Source: Giardia muris
Taxonomy: Eukaryota; Fornicata; Diplomonadida; Hexamitidae
DNA: 64,000 bases
Direction of reading: 5' to 3'
Assembly: GCA_006247105.1 (NCBI GenBank)
Contig: CM016927.1
Location: 1 to 64,000, forward strand
The translations under genes were made by a program, and so were the position numbers. The notes beneath the pieces are model-generated. The model was not told the origin of the DNA, made no database searches, and was given only the letters and a program-made list of their open reading frames with translations. Shown in pieces: positions 53,301 to 61,297 of this stretch (its first letter is position 1; each line of letters opens with the position of its first letter).

Positions 53301-55185
53301 AGTCCTCGGGGGAGATACGGTCAATGGTGATGAAGAGATTCGTGTAATCTCGAGGGCTACGGGGAAGGTTCAAAGCCCGTCCAAGCGCCTCGTTTGATAG
53401 CCCCTCCTTGAAGGCCTTTGAGAAGAAGAAGAGGAGATGTTCTCCACTCGTCACCGAAGGATGCGCAATGTGATACGCGTAGCCATCTGAACCGCCGTAA
53501 AGACAGGTACGAAGCCCAACCAGGTCCTGGGCCGCGAAGGCCGCAAGAGCCAAGGGTGCATCTTGCCCGGACTCGACATAGTCCCTATGGGACTGATCTA
53601 AGTGTTGAAGAAGATCGTCTCTGAGAGTCAGTAGCTCGTAGATCAGGGTCATATTCGAACGGCGCGTAAGGTCCAAGTTCCCACAACTTGACCTTGTGAC
53701 GAGGAAGTTCCCAAAGGCAAGGATAATGGCGGCGTTCAATGATAGGAGCATGTGAAGATAGAAGATATGGGGTGTCTGTTCAAAGGTTGAAGGGCTCACC
53801 TTCAGGACCGTAAGTAGGCTTGTACAGACCGTCTCCGGCGTCCGCACCGATTTAGACCCAAGTGCAGCATCAATGGTCTGAGGCGTAAAGGTGGCAGACA
53901 CGTGCTCGACGTTCTCCTTCGCGACCGTCGTGCACCACCCATCCATGGTCTTCTCATGGATAAAGGACCCTAGAAGATGGAAGGACTCAAATGCACTCGG
54001 AGCGTTGAGATAGACCAGCGCCACGATCATCGTATTGTCAACAGCGGGGTTCGGGAACGCAAAGATCCGTATCGGACTATAGGAGGGATAAGATGGGAAG
54101 GTCTGAAACATCCCCGCCGACCCCGTGACGGCCGCCTTCTTAGAGATGATCGAATTCATCACCTTGTCGACTTGGCCTTTGAGAGGGTTCGCGATCTCCG
54201 GCCAATTCGACGAAAGTCGTGTGAATGGTTCAGTAAGTGCCTTCGATGTTGCCTCCATCAAGAAGTCCTGATCAAGACTGAAGCAATGGAGTTCGAAGTC
54301 CGTCTCGAAGCTATACGAGGTGCAACGGAGATCCCCATCCGCGCTGAGGTCGAGACAATAGACTGTGAAATTGGCGAGGCAAATGAGAAGAGAATCAGAC
54401 CCGTACGTGTAGGTGAGTAGACGACAACCGAACTTTGCAATGACCTCGGGCTCGGAATCCTCCCCACTGAGAACGAGAAGGTATAGATGATGGGCCGTCA
54501 TTAGGATCAAATGCCTCCCCACAAAGAAGAGTCGATGCGCTTGAAGCAATGGGTGCTGACGTCCAGCAAAGACCTCATGCTTCCGCCCAACGCTTATCTC
54601 GTCCACCTCGGGGACCGAGAGGATAAGCCCCTGTGGATATCGTGCGCTATAGTAATGAACGGCACTCTGAGTGAGGATGGCCGAAAAGCTCTCTGTCGCC
54701 AGGACGTCGCAGATGCTCTCGTCCTGGAAGGTGAGGAGGAGCATCGCCCCCTCGAAGAAGTCGCGATAAACGTGCCTCGACCCCGCGGGGTTGAGGAGGG
54801 TGTCGAGATTGAGGGCGTGGACGGCGACCGTCGTGTCCTGGCCCTCGTCTTTCAGCGCCGTCAACATGAGCGTGCGCCCTCCGATGGAAATTCCAAGCCT
54901 ATGAGGTGAGATCCGAGTACAAATGTACACGTGCACGTCCTTAGTCCTCTCGCTGCGGACGGCCTCGATGGTCGTGCGCTCGTCCGTGGCGGGGATCGCG
55001 TAGAAGAGGTATGGAGCTTCAAGGTTTCGGACGTCGATGAGAGTCGCCGACTCGTTGCGTGTGTTTAAGAGGAGCTGCCGTCGGGGCCCGAAGGGGTAGG
55101 TTCCCGCGTGCTCCACCACGCGCCCGTCGCCGCAGACGACCACGATGCTGTCCTCTCCCGTCGCTAACCCATCAGAACAGCTCAT
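50326..55185 (-). CDS. HECT-domain E3 ubiquitin ligase
   Basis: 1619 residues, ATG 55185 after GTAGAAA. The last roughly 400 residues form a HECT domain: SLTFENDPGIDGGGIFRSMI, LGRLVAFAMVFNVKFP, the C-lobe with SGSRYIPT-like ATGSRYIPTDN, and the active-site segment FHTCNNLVELP with C1584, 35 residues from the C-terminus as is usual. The N-terminal 300 residues have short beta-rich repeats that may form a propeller, and the middle is helical; no other domain is recognised. HECT ligases accept ubiquitin on the cysteine and pass it to substrates. The substrate is unknown. It is the largest gene in the window. Its stop is 3 bases from the MORN start, and its own start is 3 bases from the U2AF35 stop. 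Confidence 0.95.
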   Translation of the reverse strand: MSCSDGLATGEDSIVVVCGDGRVVEHAGTYPFGPRRQLLLNTRNESATLIDVRNLEAPYLFYAIPATDERTTIEAVRSERTKDVHVYICTRISPHRLGISIGGRTLMLTALKDEGQDTTVAVHALNLDTLLNPAGSRHVYRDFFEGAMLLLTFQDESICDVLATESFSAILTQSAVHYYSARYPQGLILSVPEVDEISVGRKHEVFAGRQHPLLQAHRLFFVGRHLILMTAHHLYLLVLSGEDSEPEVIAKFGCRLLTYTYGSDSLLICLANFTVYCLDLSADGDLRCTSYSFETDFELHCFSLDQDFLMEATSKALTEPFTRLSSNWPEIANPLKGQVDKVMNSIISKKAAVTGSAGMFQTFPSYPSYSPIRIFAFPNPAVDNTMIVALVYLNAPSAFESFHLLGSFIHEKTMDGWCTTVAKENVEHVSATFTPQTIDAALGSKSVRTPETVCTSLLTVLKVSPSTFEQTPHIFYLHMLLSLNAAIILAFGNFLVTRSSCGNLDLTRRSNMTLIYELLTLRDDLLQHLDQSHRDYVESGQDAPLALAAFAAQDLVGLRTCLYGGSDGYAYHIAHPSVTSGEHLLFFFSKAFKEGLSNEALGRALNLPRSPRDYTNLFITIDRISPEDYLELFGRNLFIAEFRMVMWALLSRIRMSDGGSCHSRPCLSDSYVYSEERSNELRQNDLKLKIIPYQAEVPHESLFEASMGVSHPIFSNALNFSAPMYTFHSYDRNNVSRLLDCMKELSENPLYQRSFYWPERYAVVQRAQSKSEGNGEDENLHAAFKPVSNKKNDATYKICYKYRVGMTLREFIRRFTPNFDVLLSVLSTLFNNLLELVNRTGSMSRSYLRLITLDTVVIDFAGDDRWLYNGFTAKDLEQLVFQLRTPFRSLGLDGNCLAPLTGVSPPPLLTDVASVHPSSYLSILFTSLVSQVFFEYLSLHSNGLMCLDHIIHSALGTPVPNSLIHEDMYSLRDMRDFFKTAGFSKLVIDLTANNIFVSLHVLANINICSLARGLYGSFSRMSGHQHSVLEVLRIYDIFCHVAAGITENATDIPIIIMYLRERHGSLAQYYSMFFGPELGFLESGANDYASFCAEKVPSFIRHLFAHTPPREDLLIVESLLYSNQDLRNRQQIIDTYRNDPVYKKYESNPNHPVVKLKDALLSMRLHRKHRMPSTVHQKTVLKDLLEACVKATPTAHTVSLTFENDPGIDGGGIFRSMISQCFQELLQGEKINDIPILATADDKLVPLFQGFIPISSAEVLPRLSAKRSAIYYLGRLVAFAMVFNVKFPSVFDDRLLRSLIGGRLYLDAEVMKKYEREAREDKMFTINGTPVDLLIPLSSEDYRRLYKGHDDLFLHAIDMMVAEGIKLKKLNPKAFRGGDVNTKVRELKVAPDYPIDGIIDTLAIPDWVIQTRKLSNSKDSILRWVIAGINGIRSGEAFKKTLSEFRNGFRQPFGTTMCAQIDERIKETCRMIDVALSEISLEDFKDMFLAEMRIDQKRLARALVPHLTSDPLEHFQTVVNRGRRNARQEVEHVTSLLRDVIKTKMPHQELSDFLFTATGSRYIPTDNIHIKVHSDGPFVIFHTCNNLVELPYNLQSVDELYKILRFSIYEALKGGFGLV

Positions 55186-55188
55186 TTT

Positions 55189-55734
55189 CTACAACTTCCG
55201 TCGCAGAGTTCGTTCAGATCCGACGAGGATGGGCTTCAGCTGCGCCCAGAGCGACGTCGGAGGCAAGTGTTTGTGCACGAGATTGCAGGAGTCTCCGAAG
55301 GGGCAGGCACGGCCGTGCATTCCGAATTGGTCTGGACAGGTTACCTCAGCTATTGAGCGCATTAGCCCATATTGGACACTGATTGGCGCCCCAGCATAAT
55401 AACGACCCCGAAGGGCGGAAAGGGCTTTTTGGGCGTCAGCCTCTGTGACATAGGAGGCATAGAAGGTTCCCGCAAGATGGTTCTTGTTACAAGCGAGGAC
55501 GACTCCTTCAAGCGCGCCCAAGCGTGCAAGCTCCAGCGTCAAGTCCTCAAGGCAATGATCATAGAAACGGGTCGCTTGATCCATATCGGTGGTTTGAAGT
55601 TGGGGCACAACGTTCTGTAGGACGAGGACCCGGCCTCTATGCGCCTCAGGGTGCGCCTTTCGGCAGCTGGCTCCGTGCCTGCACCGCCCCGTCCGGGCGT
55701 AGAAGGGGCACGTCCCAGGCACTCTCTCTCCCAT
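55189..55734 (-). CDS. U2AF1: U2AF small subunit (U2AF35) splicing factor
   Basis: 181 residues with ATG 55734; a longer open frame to 55884 would overlap the divergent neighbour and adds no family residues. It has two CCCH zinc fingers: C9-C18-C24-H28 (CX8CX5CX3H) and a C-terminal one beginning CPDQFGMHGRAC with CX5CX3H. A UHM/RRM domain lies between them (RVLVLQNVV… GTFYASYVTEADAQKALSALRGRYYAGAPISVQY). This is the order in U2AF35, which reads the 3' splice-site AG. The spacing CX10C in the second finger is longer than the usual CX7C. The gene is kept although introns are very rare in Giardia. There is no RS tail. Confidence 0.93.
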   Translation of the reverse strand: MGERVPGTCPFYARTGRCRHGASCRKAHPEAHRGRVLVLQNVVPQLQTTDMDQATRFYDHCLEDLTLELARLGALEGVVLACNKNHLAGTFYASYVTEADAQKALSALRGRYYAGAPISVQYGLMRSIAEVTCPDQFGMHGRACPFGDSCNLVHKHLPPTSLWAQLKPILVGSERTLRRKL

Positions 55735-55752
55735 CACAATATTGATCAGAAA
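55735..55752. promoter_or_regulatory. 18-bp divergent promoter, U2AF35 / ankyrin-RING
   Basis: Only 18 bases separate the two start codons. The sequence is AT-rich (ACAATATTGATCAGAAA across the interval), matching the initiator pattern for both directions. Confidence 0.6.
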
Positions 55753-57876
55753 ATGGTTAAGCTTAGTCTTATCATCGCCGCGAGGAATGGGGATGCAGAG
55801 CGAGTCCAGGAACACATCGGACAGGTAGGGAGGAGAGGTAGAGATGGGCAGACCGCCCTCATGTGTGCGGCAAGCCACGACCATGTCGACTGTGTGCGTC
55901 TTTTATTGCCTCACGAGGCGCGCCTACAGAATTCCCGGGGTGAGACTGCCCTTCAGTGCGCAGTTCTCCGGGGCGCCCTCCAAGCCATCAAGCTATTGGC
56001 ACCCCACGAGAGCGGAATCCAGACCAATCGTGGCTGGACCGCCTTGATGTTTGCTGTCCTGAAGGCTGACATAAGTAGCACCTATTTACTCATCGAGCGG
56101 GAAGCACGGCGCCAATGCAACCTCGGGTGGACCGCCCTCATGCACGCCGTCAAGAATGAGAACCTAGAGTGCGCCAAGGTTTTGTTGTGTGAGGCCGGCC
56201 TCCAAGCCAAGGACGGAACTAGCGCATTGACCCTTGCAACGCTCCATAACAGCCCCGAGATTGTTGCTCTGTTGCTCCCTTATGAACGGGATTTGGCCGA
56301 TTCTGATGGGCATACGGCACAATGGCATGCCGAGAATCCAATGACCCGGGATGGGGACCCCATTCATGGGGACTTCACCGCCATTCGGAGGCTGTTTGAG
56401 ACCAGTACAGGCCCTATCGTTCCGGCTCCTCCCGTCCCATCTTATCCTCTTCTCGTCGCTGCCATCGTGGGAGATCTCGCGATGGCTCAGGAGCATGTGG
56501 CTTGCGTCGGAAGAACGTATGATGCTGGACAGACGGCACTCATGTACGCTGCGCAATATGGACGCCCCGATCTCGTCCAATTCTTGGCCGAGTGGGAGCT
56601 GGGAAAGCAAGACGATTTCGGGTGTCCAGCCTTGTTCTACGCCGTCAAGCATCTGCGCCTGCAATGTGCACAACGCCTCTTATGTGAAGCAAATCTGCTG
56701 GATGAGCATGGGATGACATCTTTCGAGCGTGCCCTTAGCGATCAGAATAGGTATGGTGACATCTGCATGTTCCTACGGTGCTTGTTCAAGACCAAGGAAG
56801 GGAGCGACCATATCCTTTCGGAAGTGGACGCTGGGAGAGGGGCGAAAGTCTACTCACTATTACGGAAGATCTTTGAGCTCACTGACGATACTACTGATCT
56901 CATTTGTGCTGCGAATCTTGGGTCCTTCCCCCTAGTCGAAAGGCTTCTCGAACAGGCTGGCATGAAGACCACGAACTCCATGACCGCCTTGATGAGCACC
57001 ATCGTCGCGGACGATTACGAGTACTGGTGGACATGGGACTATTCCCAGTGCCCAGACGAGGAGGCGATACAAGCGGCACGAGCCGAGAGAGAGAAGATTA
57101 TAACCGCCCTCTTACCGAAGGAAAAGGGAATGCAAGACGCAACGGGTTGGACCGCACTCATGCATGCCCTGTATAGGGGCTCCTTGGGTTTTGCCATGCT
57201 TCTGACCGATGAGGCGTCTGCCATATCTACTGATGAGGCCATGGGGAAATGCTCCGGGACAACAGCACTCATGCTTGCGGCCTCTAACGGCTATGAAGAT
57301 ATCCTTCCATCTCTCAGGCAGGAGCAAGGACTATTGGATTCCGAAGGGAAGTCCGCCCTCTACTACGCCTTATACAATGGGAATGTCACGTGCGTCCCGG
57401 AATTGGTAAGAGAAGTCGGTGTTGTTGACTCCCAATATAGAACGCAACTCGCCGTGATTCGGGCCCACCTCCATTCGGATATAGCAGGGTACGTGTACGA
57501 TGAAGCTGGTCCCATGCTCGAAGAGGCATATCAGCAAGTAATCCTTTCCGGGATCAATCGAGTTCCCCCACATCACTTCTCAACACTCTTACGACGGATG
57601 CCTTTGGACGAGCCGCATACCGTCGAGAGTATCTGCGCGACGCTCCTTGGAGAGCCCGGCGCTCTCGATGAGCTGGATGATGCCTTATTTGCCGCCGAGG
57701 AAGAGCACGCATCGGACTCATGCATCGTCTGCTATGCACGCCAACCCGATACCGTTCTTCTTCCTTGCAAGCACTTGATCGTTTGCGAGCTCTGTGCAGA
57801 TCAACTCGACCTTCGTTGTCCATATTGTCGTGGAGACGTAACTGAGGCACTCGTCTTGGCATCTGTCGAGCAATAG
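55753..57876 (+). CDS. Ankyrin-repeat protein with C-terminal RING finger
   Basis: 707 residues using ATG 55753 after GATCAGAAA; the frame is open from 55639 but that would run through the U2AF35 gene. Ankyrin repeats span about 5-240, 250-390, and 405-640, with units such as GQTALMCAASHDHVDC and GWTALMHALYRGSL. The C-terminus is a C3HC4 RING: C657, C660, C672, H674, C678, C681, C689, C692, the type-5 form (PCKHLIVCELC) seen in many E3 ligases. It is likely an E3 ubiquitin ligase whose ankyrins choose substrates. With the neighbouring HECT gene this gives two ubiquitin ligases in 8 kb. Confidence 0.92.
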   Translation: MVKLSLIIAARNGDAERVQEHIGQVGRRGRDGQTALMCAASHDHVDCVRLLLPHEARLQNSRGETALQCAVLRGALQAIKLLAPHESGIQTNRGWTALMFAVLKADISSTYLLIEREARRQCNLGWTALMHAVKNENLECAKVLLCEAGLQAKDGTSALTLATLHNSPEIVALLLPYERDLADSDGHTAQWHAENPMTRDGDPIHGDFTAIRRLFETSTGPIVPAPPVPSYPLLVAAIVGDLAMAQEHVACVGRTYDAGQTALMYAAQYGRPDLVQFLAEWELGKQDDFGCPALFYAVKHLRLQCAQRLLCEANLLDEHGMTSFERALSDQNRYGDICMFLRCLFKTKEGSDHILSEVDAGRGAKVYSLLRKIFELTDDTTDLICAANLGSFPLVERLLEQAGMKTTNSMTALMSTIVADDYEYWWTWDYSQCPDEEAIQAARAEREKIITALLPKEKGMQDATGWTALMHALYRGSLGFAMLLTDEASAISTDEAMGKCSGTTALMLAASNGYEDILPSLRQEQGLLDSEGKSALYYALYNGNVTCVPELVREVGVVDSQYRTQLAVIRAHLHSDIAGYVYDEAGPMLEEAYQQVILSGINRVPPHHFSTLLRRMPLDEPHTVESICATLLGEPGALDELDDALFAAEEEHASDSCIVCYARQPDTVLLPCKHLIVCELCADQLDLRCPYCRGDVTEALVLASVEQ

Positions 57877-58168
57877 ACGATGGGGGAGAAGATTTCTCGG
57901 TCATAGAACCTCGTCTTTAGATGTTCGAGAGCATAGATGATTGAGAGCATCTAACCGGATTGATATTGAGCCATGAGTGCTCTCATAACCTTCCCGTTTA
58001 CGTTCTACACCCATCCTCCCTGAGTCGGAGGAGGGAGGAACAAAGAGTTATCGCGTGGGAGAAGAAGATGTCAAACCCCTTTCTCGCTTCTTCCTTGAAG
58101 ATGGTCTGGTCCGACCCGATCTGGTTCGGTTCTTATACCTCTTTCGCCCGATAACGTAATGTGTGAAT
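57877..58168. other. Tail-to-tail spacer, nothing recognised
   Basis: 292 bases between convergent stops. There is a small perfect stem-like palindrome around 58014-58037 (CCTCCC…GGGAGG), but no tRNA, repeat or initiator is recognised. Confidence 0.4.
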
Positions 58169-58735
58169 TCATCGTCGCTTCTTAGAGGGAGGTGGCTGAA
58201 GATCTGCTAAACGCTTCGCAGTCATGTTGAGCTGCCCCCGCTTCTCGGACTTCGCTAACTTATCCGGGTGTTGTGGGCAGACGTTCTGATGCTTATCAAT
58301 ACGGTCAGCAGCGAACTTTCTACCGCAATACAGACAAGGAACACGGTTATCGTCCTCATTCTCCTCGTTCGGAAGCTCAGGCGGTACAGAAGCCTTGGCG
58401 GGTTGTCGCTGTTGTTGTACCCTAATTGGAGGTGTTCCCTGAGAGTGCTTGGCTGTAGGGACTGTCGGGGATTGCTCAATGCCGGAGGCGCGTTGTAAGG
58501 CCCCGGTGGGAACGGGGGACGCACGAATCATCTGCTTCTGCGGGCCGGCTGCCGATATTGGCGGGTATTGACGCGCCGGGAAGGCAGATGAGAGGGGTGG
58601 GATCCAGTCGTACTTCCCGATCAGGATGGAGAGTGCGGGGATGCAGCGCCCGATGTCGCTCGTATTGAGGCGCCGCTCGCTCCGGATCTGCGTCTTCACG
58701 AGCGAGATGACCACGTTGAAGGGCTTGTCCGCCAT
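58169..58735 (-). CDS. C2HC zinc-finger protein
   Basis: 188 residues with ATG 58735 (MADKPFNVVISLVKTQ). An open extension to 58897 would lie across the ribosomal protein gene on the other strand and is unlikely. Residues 134-153 hold a C2HC zinc finger, C134-C137-H149-C153 (CLYCGRKFAADRIDKHQNVC), like the small C2HC fingers of the ZC2HC1/ZNF474 kind, often found in flagellar or cytoskeletal proteins. The middle is Pro/Gln/Ser-rich, and the C-terminus is basic (PPPSKKRR), possibly a nuclear localisation signal. It is divergently paired with eL36 with 48 bases between the starts. Confidence 0.83.
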   Translation of the reverse strand: MADKPFNVVISLVKTQIRSERRLNTSDIGRCIPALSILIGKYDWIPPLSSAFPARQYPPISAAGPQKQMIRASPVPTGALQRASGIEQSPTVPTAKHSQGTPPIRVQQQRQPAKASVPPELPNEENEDDNRVPCLYCGRKFAADRIDKHQNVCPQHPDKLAKSEKRGQLNMTAKRLADLQPPPSKKRR

Positions 58736-58783
58736 GAAGCAAATCGATTTGACTTTGGAGGGTGGCCTTTTCGGAACCAGGAC
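58736..58783. promoter_or_regulatory. 48-bp divergent promoter, C2HC protein / eL36
   Basis: The interval contains AAATCGATTTGACTTT, an AT-rich palindromic core (AAATCGATTT) about midway that could serve both directions. The A-run immediately at the ATG seen elsewhere is absent on the eL36 side, where CAGGAC precedes the ATG. Confidence 0.5.
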
Positions 58784-59059
58784 ATGCCAGGGAAGGTCTT
58801 TAACGTCAAGAAGGGTTGTGCCGTCGTCCGCGTCGCGCGCCAGAAGCAGGTTCGCAAGCCCTCGGCCAAGACGATCTTCGTCCGCGACGTCATCCACGAG
58901 TGCACCGGGCTAGCGCCCTACGAGCTTCACATCATCGAGCTCCTCAAGATGAATAAGGACCGCCACGCGCTCCGTTATGCGAAGAAGAGGCTCGGAAGCA
59001 TCAAGCGTGCGAAGGCGAAGCGCGAGGCCCTCAGCAGGTTCGCGAGGGTGGCACAGTGA
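58784..59059 (+). CDS. RPL36: 60S ribosomal protein L36 (eL36)
   Basis: 91 residues. It aligns with eL36 through FVRDVIHECTGLAPYE, IIELLKMNKDRHALRYAKKR and RAKAKREALS, the family's conserved central block and basic C-terminus. The length is close to the usual 100. The N-terminus is shorter and diverged. It sits on the outside of the 60S subunit. The ATG 58784 is the only one in the expected place. No intron is visible. Confidence 0.95.
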   Translation: MPGKVFNVKKGCAVVRVARQKQVRKPSAKTIFVRDVIHECTGLAPYELHIIELLKMNKDRHALRYAKKRLGSIKRAKAKREALSRFARVAQ

Positions 59060-59125
59060 ATACTCGTAATTAGGAGAGTGCGAACTTTCGTATCCTTTGC
59101 GGGGAGTCCCTCGGGAGAAAGAAAG

Positions 59126-59638
59126 ATGGAGCTCGAATACCCACTCGTCACGCAGATCGCTCAGCAGCTAGTTCAGGAGTTGCAGTGTTCGATTCAATAT
59201 CGCACGATGAGTATTCGTGCCGCCCAGCTAGGATGGAGCATTCTGGCCGAGCACTTTGATAGGGAGGCCGAGGAGGAGATGGAACACTTCTCAGCCATCC
59301 GTAGCTTTCTTGATCGCCGTCGCGCACGTTACTCCCTGGGCGAGCTAGCCATCAACAGCACTGAGTTCACGACGGTGCGTGAGGCGCTCGATTTGCAGAA
59401 GCAACTAGAACGACAAGCGACGGAGGCTCTAAAAACACTCCACAAGCTATGCCACGATTACCGTGACGTCCCGGCCACACGCCTGTGTGATGACCTGCTG
59501 CTGAGCCAAGTGGACTCGGAGGACCGCGCACAGGAGATGATTGACATCTATATGGGGATTGCGGGTGGAGATGACTCTACATTTCTTCGCTATCTCGAGC
59601 TTCAACGACTCGCCCGCCTGACCAAGGCGTCCCTCTGA
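59126..59638 (+). CDS. Ferritin (bacterial FtnA-like), complete ferroxidase centre
   Basis: 170 residues using ATG 59126 after AGAAAGAAAG. The upstream extension to 59078 starts with GTG and is unlikely. Every ferroxidase residue of E. coli FtnA has its counterpart at +1: E18 (E17), E51 (E50), H54 (H53), E95 (E94) and Q128 (Q127). The four-helix pattern is evident (ELQCSIQYRTMSIRA, REAEEEMEHFSAI, EALDLQKQLERQATEAL, LLSQVDSEDRAQEMIDIYM). It should oxidise Fe(II) and store iron as a 24-mer. The type with Gln128 is bacterial rather than the animal H-chain. A bacterial origin by gene transfer is likely but needs a tree. It follows eL36 by 66 bases on the same strand. Confidence 0.93.
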   Translation: MELEYPLVTQIAQQLVQELQCSIQYRTMSIRAAQLGWSILAEHFDREAEEEMEHFSAIRSFLDRRRARYSLGELAINSTEFTTVREALDLQKQLERQATEALKTLHKLCHDYRDVPATRLCDDLLLSQVDSEDRAQEMIDIYMGIAGGDDSTFLRYLELQRLARLTKASL

Positions 59639-59958
59639 CAGCTTAGCGTCCATACCTCAGGTGTCCGGTGCCGCGTCCGGTCTATGACGCATGAGAGCCG
59701 TCAACATGAACGGAGTAATTCAGTGTAAGCTCGCCACGCCCCGCAACGGTCAGCGGTGACGACGCCCCCGGACCCGCCCCTGGCCGATCGTGCCGTGGAA
59801 CGGGTTCCGGGGCCCTTTCCTCCTCCTTCTTCACCCGCAGTCAAACTTCGTCAGCGCCCGTCCGTTGCCCCAAACGTTCAGTCCTTCATTTTGCAGAAGA
59901 GGACTGTAAGTGACCTCCAAACCGAGGCTACATCTCACATACTAAAATACTCCTTCAA
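59639..59958. other. Spacer between ferritin and SANT-like gene
   Basis: 320 bases. Near its end the sequence is AT-rich (CATACTAAAATACTCC), which is the likely initiator of the gene at 59959. The rest is mixed, with an open plus frame from a GTG at 59756 that has a Pro-rich, unconvincing product. I see no tRNA or repeat. Confidence 0.4.
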
Positions 59959-60468
59959 ATGTTTCTCCCAATGGAACCGCCAATGACGGCCCCATCCTTG
60001 ACATTCAAATGGTTCCCTACGGATGAACTTCTCTTCTTCGAGCAGATCCTCCGCCACAACGGGACGAAGTACGCTGTTTTCTCCAAAAAGCTACCAGGAA
60101 AGTCGGTGAAGAGCTTAAACAACAAGTGGCAGCTGGAGAAGCGACGAGTACGCCGCAGCGGGATGTTCTTCGACTGGAAAAGCGTCCTCGTCGTCGTCAT
60201 CGAAAGGTTCGTCCTCGCCGCCGGGCAGCTCCCAAGTCAATCCCGCCGAGAAGTCCGAAGGAAGCTCCTCCAGCTCGTCCAGACCCTTTACATGTGCGAC
60301 TTCAGCGGCTTCGACCGCCATAGACACCAGGAATTCGCCTGCCGGTTGTACGGCCATATTGAGGAACTGCTCGGCCCGGACTACTTCCGCAGACTTGGGA
60401 TCCATGAGTCGACCCTCCTCAGAACGGACGAGTTGCCGCCCGACGCCTGGGCTGCCGCACACTCGTGA
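59959..60468 (+). CDS. Small SANT/Myb-like protein
   Basis: 169 residues, ATG 59959 following ACTAAAATACTCCTTCAA. Residues about 17-60 read KWFPTDELLFFEQILRHNG, then FSKKLPGKSVKSLNNKWQL, which fits a single SANT/Myb-like helix-turn-helix (W at the first position, a conserved K/N-x-W in the third helix). The rest is basic and helical. It may be a chromatin or transcription factor. The similarity is moderate and the other Myb tryptophans are replaced by F/L. It overlaps the convergent gene by 50 bases at the 3' end. Confidence 0.65.
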   Translation: MFLPMEPPMTAPSLTFKWFPTDELLFFEQILRHNGTKYAVFSKKLPGKSVKSLNNKWQLEKRRVRRSGMFFDWKSVLVVVIERFVLAAGQLPSQSRREVRRKLLQLVQTLYMCDFSGFDRHRHQEFACRLYGHIEELLGPDYFRRLGIHESTLLRTDELPPDAWAAAHS

Positions 60469-61297
60469 ACACGCATACCTCCTTGAAGCCTGGAGCTCGG
60501 TGCACCCCTTCACTCGTCCCTGCCGCTGGTAGTAGACCCGAAGCTTGGGAACCGATATCCCCATACGCATACCTAATAAACTGATCGGAGTTATTTTTGC
60601 TCGTCGTTATTTCCATGACTGAGGCGGAATGAGGTGAGGATCCTTGGTCCAGGGCCCGATCCTTGGTGCTCTGGCATTCCCTTCGCGATCGGCAGTCTAC
60701 CTCACGTTTCTCTATAGTCCTTAACAAAGGAAATATCTGAGATCTAGACCGAACAATGACACCCCGACTACTTGCCCTATTCCGTGGCGCGGGGGTGACA
60801 GGCTGAGGCGCCGAGTACACTGGCTGCTCATCCTCGTGTGTATGTGCTGCATTCTGCTGCCTTGCAGGCTTTTGGTGCGTCTGGGACAGGGAAGAAGAAA
60901 GCACGTCGGAATAAGCCGTACTTGAAGCATGAGCGACAGGCCCCCCACCCATCTTATGTCTTCGAGTCCCATTAGTGCTATTTGGTCGAAGATACATCAC
61001 ACGTTGAAATGAGGTCGAGACTGGACGGGACTTGAAGCTAAGCTGACTGAAGGCGCGGCCAAAGCACGTATCCATGCTCGCCTCGCCCCCAAAGTACGAC
61101 TCCTCAGGCCCATACACATGTAATCCAAGGCGAACCCCGTTGAGAGATGTGCTTCTTCTGCGTATGCGTAAGGGCGGGGTCAACTGCTTCCCCGCGGGCT
61201 CCGGCCGAGGCACCAGCCGGAAGGGAGAATATCGCATCCGCCCCCGCTCTCTCGTCGGCTCCCAGGCCTCGTTTAAATCATGCAGGATATGTGCCAT
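60419..61297 (-). CDS. Hypothetical basic, low-complexity protein
   Basis: 292 residues, ATG 61297 after ATAAAATACA, a clear AT-rich initiator. It is Arg/Ser/Pro-rich with no recognised domain; the best-ordered part is near residues 50-110 (RLGLHVYGPEESYFGG, DTCFGRAFSQLSFKSRPVST). No signal peptide or membrane segment. Its 3' end overlaps the convergent SANT-like gene by 50 bases. The strength of the initiator and absence of stops across 880 bases make it likely real. Function unknown. Confidence 0.7.
   Translation of the reverse strand: MAHILHDLNEAWEPTRERGRMRYSPFRLVPRPEPAGKQLTPPLRIRRRSTSLNGVRLGLHVYGPEESYFGGEASMDTCFGRAFSQLSFKSRPVSTSFQRVMYLRPNSTNGTRRHKMGGGPVAHASSTAYSDVLSSSLSQTHQKPARQQNAAHTHEDEQPVYSAPQPVTPAPRNRASSRGVIVRSRSQIFPLLRTIEKREVDCRSRRECQSTKDRALDQGSSPHSASVMEITTSKNNSDQFIRYAYGDIGSQASGLLPAAGTSEGVHRAPGFKEVCVFTSVRQPRRRAATRPF

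Noticed and set aside
58736..58897. N-terminal extension of the C2HC protein across eL36
   Set aside because: It is antisense to the conserved start of the ribosomal protein and adds no family residues.
57877..59958. tRNA or small structured RNA in the two larger spacers
   Set aside because: I looked for a B-box (GGTTCGAnTCC) with a matching acceptor stem and found none; a covariance search would be decisive.
59756..59986. 76-codon plus frame before the SANT-like gene
   Set aside because: Begins with GTG, is Pro-rich, and overlaps the initiator of the real gene at 59959.
60115..60570. 151-codon minus-strand frame antisense to the SANT-like gene
   Set aside because: The plus frame has an AT-rich initiator and a plausible domain; the antisense frame has neither.
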